DNA of 64,000 nt. Origin: Pelodera strongyloides (lineage: Eukaryota > Nematoda > Chromadorea > Rhabditida > Rhabditidae). The position numbers and the translations under genes were made by a program. Where the stretch lies: assembly GCA_036852015.1 (NCBI GenBank), contig JAANDG010000004.1:844065-908064 (forward strand), read 5' to 3'. The notes beneath the pieces were generated by a model. It had not been told where the DNA came from, did not search any database, and saw nothing but the letters and a program-made list of their open reading frames with translations. Of this stretch, positions 22,902 to 35,480 are shown in pieces (position 1 is the stretch's first letter; each line of letters begins with the position of its first letter).

Positions 22902-23569
22902 TTAAAGGGTCAGAACCACCGATATAACCCTATATTTATTATTTGATCATAATGCATATAAAGGGTGTGTAAGATAGGTGTAAGGTAGGGAACATGGGAA
23001 ATATCTAATATCGTAGTCTAAGTCTCTCTCTCTTCTCCGTGCATAGAACCAGCCGGATTTCATTACGCTTGTGCTTGCTTGTTTGTATGATGTGACCTCT
23101 CGCCGTATAAATCACTTGACGACTTTATTATAATATTCTAATGCAATACAATTCATAATACCACGACAACATCAATACAATTCATAATACCACGACAACA
23201 TAAGTTTATCAAGCCAACAGATCCTAAGACTAACATGTTCACCCAACATGTATTACAGGTGTTTATTACAATATATACAAACCAAACATCACTGTCAGCT
23301 TCACCCTGTTTCCGGGGAGCTTTCCCACAAAAGGTACCGTAGACAGGCCTTGGGAAGAGAAGTTAATTTGCATATGCACAGCAAAGGTGTATATGCAAAC
23401 TAGTGTGCAAACGACCTGTCTACGGTACCTTTAGTAGGAAAGTTCACCGGAAAAACGTCCCCAGGATGAAGCTGAATGATATTTAGTTTGTATATATTGT
23501 AATGAACACCCCTTATATGCATTATGATAGAATAATCAAAGGTTTATATCGGTGGGCATGAACCTTTAA
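22902..23569. mobile_element. T11 palindromic TTAA element
   Basis: Left end TTAAAGGGTCAGAACCACC followed by GATATAACCCTATATTTATT; the right end mirrors it (tatatcggtgggcatgaaccttTAA). An inner inverted repeat contains 'aaaggtaccgtagacagg' and its mirror. The left half also occurs as a fragment at 15,477-15,590. TTAA on both sides. Confidence 0.8.
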
Positions 23570-23910
23570 AATTATAAAAGGAGTTAGCTATCAATAAAAA
23601 AGACTTATCACTTATGTACTTATTTACATCTCAAAACTGAAACACTAAATGCAACTATGAAGAAGTACGTGAATGAATTGAAAAAACAATGTACTATCCG
23701 TAGAAATAAGACAAACAGTTATTTGTGGCATAGGAGTAGCTACATTATGTAGCAACAAAAAAAGCGAGTAATAAAAAGGAAGCCTTTGGATGAAGTCATT
23801 GATTGAGGTCACATACACATATATAGACGTTGGTAATATGTTTCGATGACTCGTCAATTATGGAACAATAATAATAAAGCAAATAAACAGCATCTTTATA
23901 ATAAAGTAGA

Positions 23911-26900
23911 TCACTCCGGGGGAATGCCAGCAACTTGAAGTTCCAACCTGTAAAATTTGAACATAATCCTGATTAAAAAACAAACGTGTGAATGTTGAAT
24001 TTTTTCAAGTGTCACATGTTCGGAGAAGTGCAGTTTTTCTACCACAATAGAAAGGGCAAGAAAATAAAGCTCACATGCGAAGCTGTTGTGTTAGAACTTC
24101 GATTCGTAGGTCACGGTCATCGAGGGCTTGAGTAAGTTGCTGAATTATATGATTTTTTATTTATATAGATAGCATTGTATAACTCGCTAGATCGTGCAAT
24201 ACGATTTTTTCTTGAGGAACCTGCCGGGATTCATCTTTGAAGAATTCCTCATAGCATGATTGTGTTACAGTGGCTACTTAAAGGGATAGGTTCGTCTCAA
24301 ATCACCTCTCTTTTTATTGTTTTTATTGATAATAGCACAAATATCATTCACAATGAAAAGTAAATCAATCACAGAACAATACGCCTCGCAGAAAAAGCTT
24401 CCTTTATTGGAAGCTAGTTGATCGGAAGCCAAAATCTAAACTCAAAAACTACCGTACACAGATCGCGCGGGCTATTGGCAATTAGCCAAACTGATTAAAT
24501 CATACTACCGGTGGAAAATAATGGCCAGCCGAGTGTAGTTTGTAACTTGGCTAGTTGCCATTAGCCCGCGCGTGTTCTGTGTACGGTATTAGTTTTTGAG
24601 TTTAGATTTTGGCTTCCGATCAACTAGCTCCCAATAAAGGAAGCTTCTTCTGCGAGTTCGTATTGTACAGTGATTGATTTAATTTTCATTGTGAATGATA
24701 GTTGTGCTATTATCAATAAAAACAATAAAAGGAGGGGTGATTTGAGATGAACCCCTGCAATAGTGTCTGTTTTTTTTGTTTCTTTATTTTCTATAAGGGA
24801 TAATAAAAATTTGGAATACAAAGAGTAGTGTTCTATTTCCATACTAAGATATTGGGTGATAAAGTGGTGGATTGATTTTTCTATATTTTCTATAAGGGAT
24901 AATAAAAATTTGGAATACAAAGAGTAGTGTTCTAGTTCCATACTAAGATGTTGGGTGATAAAGTGGTGGATTCATCGGTCCGGAATGCAGGGGCAATTGT
25001 TCTATACAGGATAATTACCCTTTTTGTATGCCGGACCGATCAATCCACCACTTTATCACCCAACATCTTCGTGAGTATTGAAATGGAACACTACTTTTTG
25101 TATTCCAAATTTTTATTATCCCTTATTGAAAAAAAAAAAAAAACAGACACTATTTCAGGTGAACCGATCCCTTTAACACTGCAACCTTTTTGAGCCTTAC
25201 TTTACACGTAAGACCGTGAAAACCTACAGTACCTTGGCAAAACAAGGTCTTCGTCAAAAAACATACTTGTATAAAATCTTCTGAACCTTGTCCCGCGTCA
25301 TCAGTTCTCTCTCGTACCTAAAATAAGATATTAGTTTAGATAAAAGATCTTATTGAAAACTGATGAAATTTTTACTTACAAACGAATCGCTAAATCTAGC
25401 ACGGAGTAGAATGCATTTTTTTATCGTGGCCGATCAGCGCGAATGGGCGTGACAGTAGCGATATATTTCTGGTATCCCTGTGGTAAATTCCTGGTTACTG
25501 CGTGAATGTTGCTCATGAAAATTGGAAAATATTTCACCCTACTATTTCATCCTACCATCCTACTATTTCATCCTACTTAATTTTTTCATCCTACCACAAG
25601 GATAATCAGATGGAGTGGTCAAAAATAGAGGTTATCCGGAGTGGGTCTGTCTATTTAATCCATGTATTACTTTTGTTGCACTTTACTGTTAATTTTAAAG
25701 CCTTCGCCAACCGTCTCTTGAATTTTTCGAAGATCAACTTTAGCTTTGGCTGCATCCGTTCTCTCCTTGTCAAGCGCTGCTACCAGTTGATTGTTCTAAA
25801 TATCTTCTATACAGGAAATTCAAGCTCATATCTTTTATTAAAAAAATAAAGGGACAGTCAAAAGGTTTATCCTGGATTTAGCTGTGCACCAAATGTGGAT
25901 TTCAGAAGCAATACTAACAATACATCATGAAAACGAAAGCTGGCGTAGTTGCAGGGAAATATGTTTCTTACGATTCATGGCAATTATTTCGTCAAAATAT
26001 AATTAAACATTCATGATAACTATTTTTTTTTCTTTATGGAATTGCTGTTGTGTCCAAAGAAGTATACATTTAGTATGACTAATGTAGCGCGTATGGTTTG
26101 ACTGATGTAGCGGCGACAGTTTTTTTTGGAAAACTTTTACAATCTACCTTGTTTCTTAGACGAGTTAGGTCCAATCCCAGTTTCTCATTTTTTTCTCCAA
26201 GTTGTGTGACTTGAATTTGTTTCGCGTCGAGAGCTTCAGAGTGCTATAATGGCAAACGTTTCGATGGAAGGTGAAGTAAAGAGTATCGCTCTAACCTTGT
26301 AAATAAAGAGTCTCGCTCTAACTTTGTAAATTCCTTGCTTGAGACATGGTCGAAAACTGCGCTTGTTTATTTAATGAGATTTTCTTGTTTCATATAAGAA
26401 ATAATGCTGCTTATTCTATTATTAGCGCGTAATCCGTATAATGAATTCAAATAATTTTTGAAGGCTCCGTGACACTGCAACACAATCTGCTCGAGATCCA
26501 GTTGACATAATGGATTCAACAGAATACGTACTCTACTCAATATAAAATCCAAAATGATACCATACCGTTCTAGTAGAGAGGAACGGTGTTTCTAAGTGAA
26601 ATTTGCGGCACTTCACGGCACAGTATGTGGAAGCGCATGCAGGAAAACATTGCTACATTTAGGCAAAAATGCAACCTGTTTGCTTGGTAGTCAGAGTGAA
26701 AAAGAAGGAAATCAGCTATTTTAAGTGCGCAAAAATTGCCCAAACTTAGCAAAGTTTTGCTGAAGGTGCTTCAAATAATCTGTGCCGGGACGTACACTCC
26801 TACCCTCTGCACTCCTACCCTCTGCACTCCTACCCTCTGCACTCCTACCATCTGCACTCCTGCCATCTGCACTTCTACCATCTACACTCCTACCATTTGC

Positions 26901-29900
26901 ACTCCTACCCTCTGCACCGACAGCGAGCGGTTGTGTTTTCACCAAAATGATCTGTCTTAATGATCAGACCCCTATTTCTCGTCCCGATATTTCTATTCGA
27001 CAAACAATCACCGAATTATTCACTGATCCGAAGGCCTTCATTCGAGAAGAACTCACAGAAGCATTTTGCCGTATTAAACTCAAGAATTCGTCGTATTCAA
27101 CGTGAAGGAGAGCTAAAGGGTGAGTTATGACTTTGATGTTGTTTCCAAGATCATGTCTTTTGTCAAATAACTCACCCGGCTCCTTTCACATTCTGGGCCG
27201 TATGGGCAAATTCCTAATTATAATAATAATAAAATATTACGCACACATAAAATTTATGAGAAAAATATATGCAACGTACAGTGTTGCAGAAACTTTAACA
27301 AAATCGTTAGATAACGGCTCTAACAATAAGTGAAGATATGTGAAAGTTTTCAATCTAGTACTCAAAGGGGAGGCTCATGAGATCTCATGAGATCGAAGTG
27401 TTCAATTTCTTTCCTTTTATCGAAAGATGATGGTGTTATCTTCTAATAAATAAGCCTTATGAAGCTTGCTGAGAAGTTCAAGTTCAGACCCTTTGCATAC
27501 TCTTCCCTTAGGGGCAGGAGTAGGATCATAATTTCCAAAGCAACTAAAATGGTCCGTAGACATTCACTTGTACATAGAACTTCTATAATGATTGAGGAAA
27601 ATCCGCACTTAGCTCCATAGATTTCTGTATAATGTGTACCTTTATTTATTCGTTTCGTTTTCTTCATATTTGCGCTACTGTTGCTTTACTCGACAAAACT
27701 GTACGTTGCATATATTTTTCTCATGAATTGTATGTGTGCGTAATAAATTACTATAATTGTTATACATTTTTAATTGGAAGGAATAAATCAATATAAAGCT
27801 TTGAATTTTATCAAAATTTCTGATCGTACACGGTTAATTTCAATGGTGGACATGCTATTTTGTATTCGATTCGAAAATGAATTGTAAATTTGCATGTTCT
27901 GCTTCGAAATATGTAATTCATACGATAGATTATTTTATTTGACTTCAAGCTCTTTCGATTAATTAATTCCTTCAGATTTGTTTTTTGGAAGATCAGACTA
28001 TCCTCCTTCGATAAAAAGAAAGGAATCGAGGGTGTTCTTTTCGTGAGCCTCCTCCTTTCGAATAAATGAACAAGATAATTTTCGTAGTATATGATATCTA
28101 TAGTAATGTAGTTTGTATGTGTATTAGTTTGGCCCCTTGTTAGTAGGGCCCGTTCTGAAGCTTTTCGTCGTAGGGTATCCTCTTGATTGCATATGTTTCG
28201 ATGTATGTATCAATAAACATTTACACAAGTGTCTCATATTCCAAAAACTATCTCTGTCCGTCTGTATGGCACTATTGCGTAGTTACTTTTGAGTACGTAT
28301 TGTGTTGAGTTCCATCAGGTCAACTGGGTCTAGAGCCCCTTTAGGTTCCTATGTTTTGTATGGGGACACATGGCGGTATACTTTCCCCATCGTCCAACCA
28401 TGTGGTTTCCGTTGTACGGCAGAAAATGTTTCCCTACGTTTGCAGTTTGCTGTATTTCACCAACCTTCAACTCCTGCATTTTAAATTTGTTATCCAACTC
28501 GGCTTTTGCCTAAAAAGGACGACTGTGATACCGTATTTCTTTTCAATTCCTTTTTATCTTACAAATGATAAAAAATAAAAGCTGAAGAATGAACCACAAC
28601 CTTTTCCATAGCCTTAGTGAGTTTAGCATTCTCCTTCATAAGCGCGTCAGTTTCCTTTTCAGCCCTCGCAGTGTTCGCCAGCTCTGTCTGCACTGTTGTC
28701 TTAGCCTAATACATAATCATATAAGACTATGTAGATATAGATACATGTTAATAAATATACAGATGATTATAGTAGGTCAGGATTAGTCACTGTAATTAGA
28801 CATAACTTGACGTCGCTGCAACAAAACCGCTTTGTTACCTGCGCCATTTGCTCAGTCAGTGTCTTGTTTTCCGAATTGACAGATTCAAGTTGTTTATCCA
28901 TATCGGTCAATTTGACTTTCAACTCCGCGATGACAGTGATGTTTTCTTGCTGGATTTGTTTGTTCAATTCCCTTTCTTTATAAAATTCCTCTGCTTCCTT
29001 CTTCAACAGATCGACTTCCAGGCGTATTCTTGCTTTCTCTTCAATTAACTGTTTGTTTGACTCCTGTAATTCGCCTTTATCGTGGGCAATTGCTGCAAGG
29101 TCCAGTAAAACCCTCTCAGTTTCGGTTTTCAATGCTTGGTTCGCGCCCGACAGTGCTTCGTTTTCATCCTGCATTCGTTCAATCTCAGATGAATGGGAAG
29201 CATTTTTATTGCGGTGAGCTTCCTTCTCCTGATGTAACGCAGATATTTTCTGTTCGCTTTCTTCCTGAATTTGCCTTAAATCTTGAACCTTTGAGTTCTG
29301 TTCAAGGAGGTCATCACTAAGACGCTTTGCATCGTCAAGAGCTGTCTTCTTTTCTTTTCGAAGCATTTCTACTTCCTCTAGCAACTCCTGAATGTGTTTC
29401 TTGAGCTCAACTTCAAGAAAGAGCTGTGATGGATTGTCCTGTAAAGAAAGTAAACCTTGACGGATCGGGGTAACGAGAAAATTGTTACATTGATGGAGCT
29501 TTTGCAACGTGGAAAGCGCGGAAGTGTAATTCAAGTGCACGTTCGCCGAATTCCGCCGAATTCCACGAATAGCACGGTGCAATACCGATCTATACCTTCA
29601 CACGTAAAGAAAAATCGGTGCAATTTGTGTCTTCGTGCTGAGACCTTTATTTCCACTCCTACTGTAGCGAGTTTCAAAATCCGCTTATATATGGAACGGG
29701 AACGTGCACTTGAATTACACTTTCGCACTTTCCACGTTCTTGAACATGCACTTAAAAGCTCCATGATGGAAGAAAGAGAGCCTAGTGACTAACTCTTCTA
29801 CATTAGCATATTTCATTATTTCAAAATATTGTTATCTATACTTATACAACTATATTAGAACAACATACAACATACCGAGGAGGTGTAAGCATCCATGTCA

Positions 29901-32900
29901 TGTTTCAATTTCTCTAGTTGAATTCGAATGTTCACAATATCGTCCAACGATTCATTAGGAGTGGAAACTGAATTTATTTGCTACTCTTGGACCAATTTTT
30001 CAAATATTTAAAGACACAGGCTTTAAATATATAGGCCCACGTATAAAAAAGTCTTCCCTATGTTTTCTGCGTAATATGCAAAATTGGGGAAGATATTCCC
30101 GAAAGAAGATCCACAGCTAGTTACCGTACTCATCACCCAAAAATAGCCAAAAACGGTTTTCTGGACGTGCACCGGGTTGAAAACCAAAACAAATATGTTA
30201 ACATTGGTTAAATCAGTATCAAGAAGAATTTTACTATAAAACACGCTGTATTTTAAGGCTCAGAAACGCATCTTCAAGTACGGTACATTTATGAGGATCT
30301 TCTTTCGCGAATATCTTCCCTAATTTTGCATACTAAGCAAAAAGGTTTTCACAGCCACATTAGAGTAGTCTGGGAGATTTATCACAGAAAAATTTGGGAA
30401 AACTTTTTTTTACGTAGGCCTGTGCAAAGTAATAGTGAATACCGCAAAAGACGCTTCATTTACAAAAATTGTGCTCGGTTATAAAAATGTTATTCATTAA
30501 CTACAAGCCTGTTGATTCGATGTTTCTCGAAGAAGGATCACTGAACACAGATGTTGGTTCCGGATATTCTTCGAGTGTAATTGGCACTTCTTCAACAGTA
30601 GGGTCCTGCAAAATAATTTGGGCAATCATACGGGACCTTTGCGGATCCATGCAATATTTTTTTCTGTATACGACGATCCTTCAATGTTTCAAATTGAATA
30701 ATTGACATATTCTTGCAATGAATAAGAACAAAGTTTGTCTTTTATTTATTTCTATGTACGTATGCGAGAATGATAGAAGGAAGAGTGAAATACTAATTGA
30801 GACAGCTATAGCTATAAATAAATATACAGCTTTTAATAAATACCGAGAAGACTTAGAAATGACCAAGCTTGAAATCAGGTACATGTTAGTATGTTGGTGT
30901 CGTTGCTGCACTGACATCTTAGGGTTCCTTTTGTTCATTTGTAAAGTTCACGTTTTTTTTGCCTCATTTTTTGCGTCATCGATTGACCAATAAAGATTTA
31001 TTAATAAACAAAAAGTATACCTAAATAATTACCTGTAGAAAGCTGGATACATGTGTTGCATCGAGAGATGCGGGCAAAGCAGGTGTCTTAAAAGTGTCTC
31101 CGAGAGATTGTTGAACACAGACAACTTCATGGTTCAGAGTACCTTCCGATGAGGCAGTAGGTGTTGCATCATCTGAAAAAACAACGCACTTTTTATGTAA
31201 ATACGCGCATGTCATAAATGGAAGCTCTATATCAAACCATCTATCTCATTCATATGGAGTGGAATTTTTTTTCTCCGAACCCAGTCAGCGTGGCGGGTGT
31301 CAGAGGTCAGATTCAGAAAAAAGGTGTGCCTTTCTTTTGCACTACAAAGTACACATGCCGTTGTAGTGCACTATTTTCAGCAACATATTAGCAGGGTCCC
31401 CCAGGGATAGCCCGGCCATCTGCAAGGGGCTGTTTTTGGCTGTGCCTGAAAAATAACTAGAAACTACGGTGGTTTTCTTTAATTAATTTTTTTAGATACA
31501 ATTTAATATTTACTTTAAAGTGTATTTCCGAGCTTTGTTCTGTATTTTATTGGTGATTATTTACCATGTTCTTTCGATAAAACGAAAGGAATCGAACACT
31601 TAAAACTCGTGAGCCTCCTCCTTTAAAGGGACGGGCTCACTTCGCAGTCGTTATTTTTAACTTATATTTATCAAGTGTAAAAAAATTCAAGGGCAAATTC
31701 GGTCCCAATATCAAATCACAAGCTCAAGTACTCGTTGAGTTCTGTACGTTCTCAGGCGCGCAGCGCGGAAAAGCGTTCCGTCCGCGGAAAAGAGATGGCC
31801 TTTTAACATGCGAAAGGCGGAGACGCGGAAAAGATGTTTCTCTGCGTTTCGAATTTTTCAATGCCAATTTGCAATCTTTTCCCGCAGACTCGGCTACGCA
31901 TTTCCGCGCTGCGCACCTGAGTACCAGAGTTATGCTCATTTTTGTCTCAAGTCCGCGAAGTAGAGAGAGAGGGAGAGAGAGAGCAAAAACAAGAGAGAAA
32001 CAAGAGAGTCGCGGCTTCGCTTGACCTTGGGAAAATTATCCATTCCATTATTCAAATTTTTCAGCAGTCTCTTGTTTCTATTGCTCTCTCTTTGCTTACT
32101 CGAGCCTATACGGTAAGTTCGCGGAGTTGAGTCAAAAATAAGCATACCTAAACGAGTACTTGAGCTTGTGATTTGATATTGGGACCAAATTTGCCCTTGA
32201 ATTTTCTTGATAAAGTTTGTAAAAACGCAAAGTGAAAAAAAAAACGACCCGTCGCTTTAAATGGTCAGGCTCACAAGATAATCAATACGTATTTGTATAC
32301 GTTGATATATTATTTCTAATCTCCATACACATCGGAATGTCATTTTGTTTAGATACAGCAATTAGCATCGGCAATTATATTGATCGGACACTCCATATTA
32401 TCGTTGTTTTTGCATATTAAGGCGGAAGCTGCATGTATGCATAATGTTGTGTGCAAATAAATGCATTTTGCTCGTATTATAAGCGACAATCTTACATTTG
32501 CATACAGTCTGAGTAACTCGTTTAAAAGGAAATGTACGATAATACGGGGTGTCCGGACTTTATAATTGCCATGTCTAATAACAATATCTGCCAAATGGCG
32601 TTCCCATGTGTAAACTCGTATGGAGAGTAGGAATATTATATTAAAGTATAAAAATATTGTTTATGTCGTGAGCCTGACCCTTTAAATTTTAAAGGGACGC
32701 GGTCACCGTTTTGGCCCTTATGTATAGATTTTTGACCTTATGTGCTTTGTTTATTATCTGCATAATTTATAAAGCATAGTGTTGGGAAAATGTTTTGTAA
32801 GAAATGCGGCAACGGAGTAAAATGATGACGAAATATTGCGTCCCTGAACCAATACCCGTAACCCTCGTAATTGTCCAATATATGGCCGTGCTGATAATGA

Positions 32901-34676
32901 CTCGACGAACGTTATTCGACTAATTAATCGGTCGCAAACCTCGCCGGCATTATAACATTTGGTTTTTATGGCTAACTGTGGCGCTTGGACCGCAACTTTT
33001 TTAATCAATGAATTTCTCGCGGAAAACAGCGTTTTTCGTCGGATTTTTTTCCAACACTATGTTTTTACACTGTGCAGTTAATAAAAACACAAGGTATACT
33101 AAGGGACAAACCGGTGACCGCGTCCCTTTAAGTACGGAGCCTGAGCCTGAGCTAGGTTTATCTTTATTTCTTATTTTTCATATTATTTCGAGGAGCTACG
33201 ACCAGGATTAATTACCTATTTCTCACAAAAAAACTTTTTGTTGTTGTTGCTTTATTATAGGTATAGGGTATACTGTATACAGTGCCTTTCATAAGTTGAA
33301 GTGCACCCAAAAAAAAGTGTTTCTAGTAGGTTTTGAAGGAATCTAGCACAACCACTGAATCAAGCATGCCAAAAAAACCTAAAAAAATCATTTTCAGCAT
33401 AAAAAATGAAAAAAAAAATCTAATTATATTAATTTTAATGAGGCCAACACAGTAGTAGGTCAAAAAAAGAAATCCAGAGTTCGCAGAAACCATCTATATT
33501 GTCTTGTAGATCTTTTCATGGCGCGAATTTCTGTAAAAAAATATAATTTTAAGCGTACTCCGAAGGAAGGTACGGCGTCTTGAACTGAGGCAATTGCGAA
33601 GTTTAGATTAAGGGTTTGCACGCTAGGGAGCAAAAACAGCTCATTCGAGCGTACTTCAAGACGCCGTACCTTCCTTCGGAGTACGCTTAAAATACAATTT
33701 TTTTTACAGAAATTCTGAAAAGATCTACAAGTTACAAGACCGTATAGATGGTTTCTGCGAACACTGGATTTCATTTTTTTTGACTTACAGTTTTTGACTG
33801 GCTTCATTAAAGGGACAGGCCCATCAAAATAAACCTATATTTACGATACGTTCATAATGACTATCAAGCATTTTTATTACAATATATACAAACTAAATTT
33901 CACCATTATTCGCACTGGAAAACTTTTTTCCAATGCGCTCAACGCATATGTATACCATAAAACTGCAGATTTCAAAGCTATATATGCAAATTTTAGTCGC
34001 ATTATAATTTCACGATAAATTTGCATAGACGTCAAGGATATTTTTTTTTATGGTATACACTTAAGCTGAGCGCATCGTAAAAAAGTTTTCCATGGCAAAT
34101 AAATGTGAAATTTAGTTTGTATATATTGTAATAAAAATGCTTGATAGCCATTATGAACGTATCGTAAATATAGGTTTACTTTGATGGGCCTGTCCCTTTA
34201 AAATTAATATAATTAGGTAATTTTTTTCATTTTTTATGCTGAAAATGATTCTGCTTACTTAGGTTTTTTGGCATCCTTGATTTAGTGGTTGCGCTAGATT
34301 TCCTCAAAATATACTAGAAACACTTTTTTTGGGTGCACTTAAACTTATGAAAGGCACTGTAGGTGTAACAGATGCTGTCACACATCGGACTTATTGCCCC
34401 GCCGGTAATTTTGATATCATGTGGCTGTTGAAACTCTTTATGATCATTATTCTTTCAGTATACTTAAGAAGCCCTTTGGTGCGCGGAGAAGGTGGAAGCC
34501 GGTCACAATTTTTCGAGATGATCTATAAAACTGACTAGAAACAATTACGGAGGTAGCCGAAGACTGTACTTACCAAAATTATTCACAATTTCAAACGAGT
34601 GTTCCGGATCATCCGTTCCATATTGTCCTCCAAAGGATTCCACAATAACTCGGTTTGTATTGGGTACACTTTCCAT
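23911..34676 (-). CDS. Coiled-coil protein, paralog A of a local family
   Basis: Not recognised as a known family. Twelve exons, phase-consistent: 34676-34574, 31172-31033, 30605-30509, 29967-29876, 29438-28839, 28705-28601, 28509-28465, 26243-26148, 25795-25712, 25317-25267, 24139-24075, 23947-23911, totalling 504 aa. Residues ~1-115 are acidic and low-complexity and include EHSFEIVNNFGDDATPT; the following ~28 residues begin the helix. The 600-nt exon is one uninterrupted coiled coil (HIQELLEEVEMLRKEKKTAL ... NKQLIEEKARIRLEVDLLKK), continued by small phase-0 exons to LTQQLRMLELQVAGIPPE. The third intron is GC-AG (ACAG|gcttgt), the only donor that preserves phase. A 3' splice site (ttttattacag) lies 25 bases before the ATG. 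The large introns carry many TTAA elements and a minisatellite. A further in-phase exon could be missed, especially between 28,465 and 26,243. Probable cytosolic adaptor. Confidence 0.75.
24278..24757. mobile_element. T3 palindromic TTAA element
   Basis: Left end TTAAAGGGATAGGTTCGTC. The right arm mirrors it (gatttgagatgaacccc) but runs directly into a T2 copy, so the right TTAA is missing. A diverged part-copy lies at 36,781-37,050. In a gene A intron. Confidence 0.75.
24758..25176. mobile_element. T2 element, left end truncated and partly duplicated
   Basis: Starts in T2 sequence (agtgtctgttttttttgttt), shows an internal repeat of 'ttctataagggataataaaaatttggaata', and ends with an intact right end GGTGAACCGATCCCTTTAA. 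Lies against the T3 element. Confidence 0.72.
25425..25660. repeat. T1 half-element
   Basis: Matches only the right arm of T1 ('cgatcagcgcgaatgggcgtgac', 'ttactgcgtgaatgttg', 'atcagatggagtggtcaaaaatagaggtta'). It contains a local triplication of 'catcctactattt'. Just downstream of exon 25795-25712 of gene A. Confidence 0.6.
26790..26920. repeat. 15-bp minisatellite
   Basis: About nine tandem copies of a 15-bp unit, 'actcctaccctctgc', with single-base variants in the later copies. Because the unit is a multiple of three, both strands stay open; the plus strand reads LLPSA repeats and runs on in frame into a unique stretch ending near 27,105 (ISIRQTITELFTDPKAF). No splice or start evidence makes this a gene. 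Confidence 0.85.
31623..32260. mobile_element. T8 palindromic TTAA element
   Basis: Ends TTAAAGGGACGGGCTCAC and its degenerate mirror 'gacccgtcgctTTAA'. Arms share 'aattcaagggcaaatt' and 'tgggaccaaatttgccc' and 'caagctcaagtactcgtt'. The centre holds a CT/AG-rich stretch (gagagagggagagagagagc). In the first intron of gene A. Confidence 0.8.
32689..33131. mobile_element. T4 palindromic TTAA element
   Basis: Ends TTAAAGGGACGCGGTCACC and GGTGACCGCGTCCCTTTAA, near-perfect mirror. Arms include 'aaaacagcgtttttcgtcgga'. A second copy lies at 44,607-45,045. In the first intron of gene A. Confidence 0.88.
33280..34359. mobile_element. Tc1/mariner-like foldback element
   Basis: Inverted ends CAGTGCCTTTCATAAGTT and AACTTATGAAAGGCACTG, each flanked by TA, the Tc1/mariner target site. 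Sequence of this kind (CAGTG...CATAAGT) is typical of Tc1-group ends. No transposase frame; the arms are mirror copies. The centre is occupied by a T6 element (33,807-34,201). Confidence 0.8.
33807..34201. mobile_element. T6 palindromic TTAA element nested in Tc1-like element
   Basis: Ends TTAAAGGGACAGGCCCATCA and the reverse, TTAA on both sides, inserted in the loop of the Tc1-like foldback. A second T6 copy lies at 60,041-60,505. Confidence 0.87.
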
Positions 34677-35480
34677 TTCGTTACAGTGTAAAAGTTTAAT
34701 ACTGTAATAAAATGCCACAATAATAACAATTCGCAATAAGACCACAATTTTCCCTTCTAAAGTGGGATTTCAACTTACAGTGATGATACATAGACTCAAG
34801 GAACAAAACATGTGAAAAGAAAGGCTTTTGTTTTAGGCAATCGATCCAAAAAAACCAAGGCTGTGAAAGCAGAGATAAGGAGCTCTATCACTTGTTTGGT
34901 GGTAACAATGTCAGATGGGAGTGTACCCATTTGTTAACTTTTCTTGACTAGCATTACTAAGGAACGGAATTAACTTATCATGGTGATAATTGATTACAAC
35001 ACCAAGATGAACACATATATATATATATATACAATGAAGTATCAAATACAACTCAATCTTTACGAGGCATGCGTTACGAGATATTAAAAATGGTCTGGAA
35101 TTTTTATGCGTTGAAGAAAATGCGAGACCGTGAATATGCAGTGGAGCAGTTTTTTTCGGAAATATTTGGGAAAAAAGCTCAACCAATTACTAGTACTAGG
35201 ATATAACGTAACCTCAAATTAGGTTTATTTATTTGATCAAACTTGGTTGGAAGTGTACTGTTTTTTCTTTGAAGGAGTTTTGCGAGAAAAAAAGCAGACA
35301 GGGAAAAAGATAAATGTAATGACACAAATAAATATTGATAGAGTATAAACACGCACGGAGTACATATAATTAGTTATGCACAGGGACCACATGGCGCTGG
35401 TTTGTTAACTTTTCAAAGGGGCGTGACCACAATTTTTGTTGCGCAAGTTTTTGCCCGTCATTCAGTCGATATAATATTGT
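34575..35480. repeat. Gene A 5' flank, source arm of the segmental duplication
   Basis: Intact arm matching the dispersed blocks at 15.57-19.16 kb. It contains the gene A first exon (minus) and about 800 bp upstream, which therefore is likely to include the promoter. No separate gene is seen. It has a short (AT)n run near 35,012-35,031. Confidence 0.7.

Noticed and set aside
26790..26920. Possible CRISPR-like array
   Set aside because: Units are contiguous 15-bp repeats without spacers in a eukaryotic intron; it is a minisatellite.
34545..34745. Signal peptide for gene A (VLLRIVIIVAFYYS)
   Set aside because: There is no ATG at its start, and the 'AFYYS' part is the splice acceptor ttttattacag read as codons; the same occurs before genes B and C.
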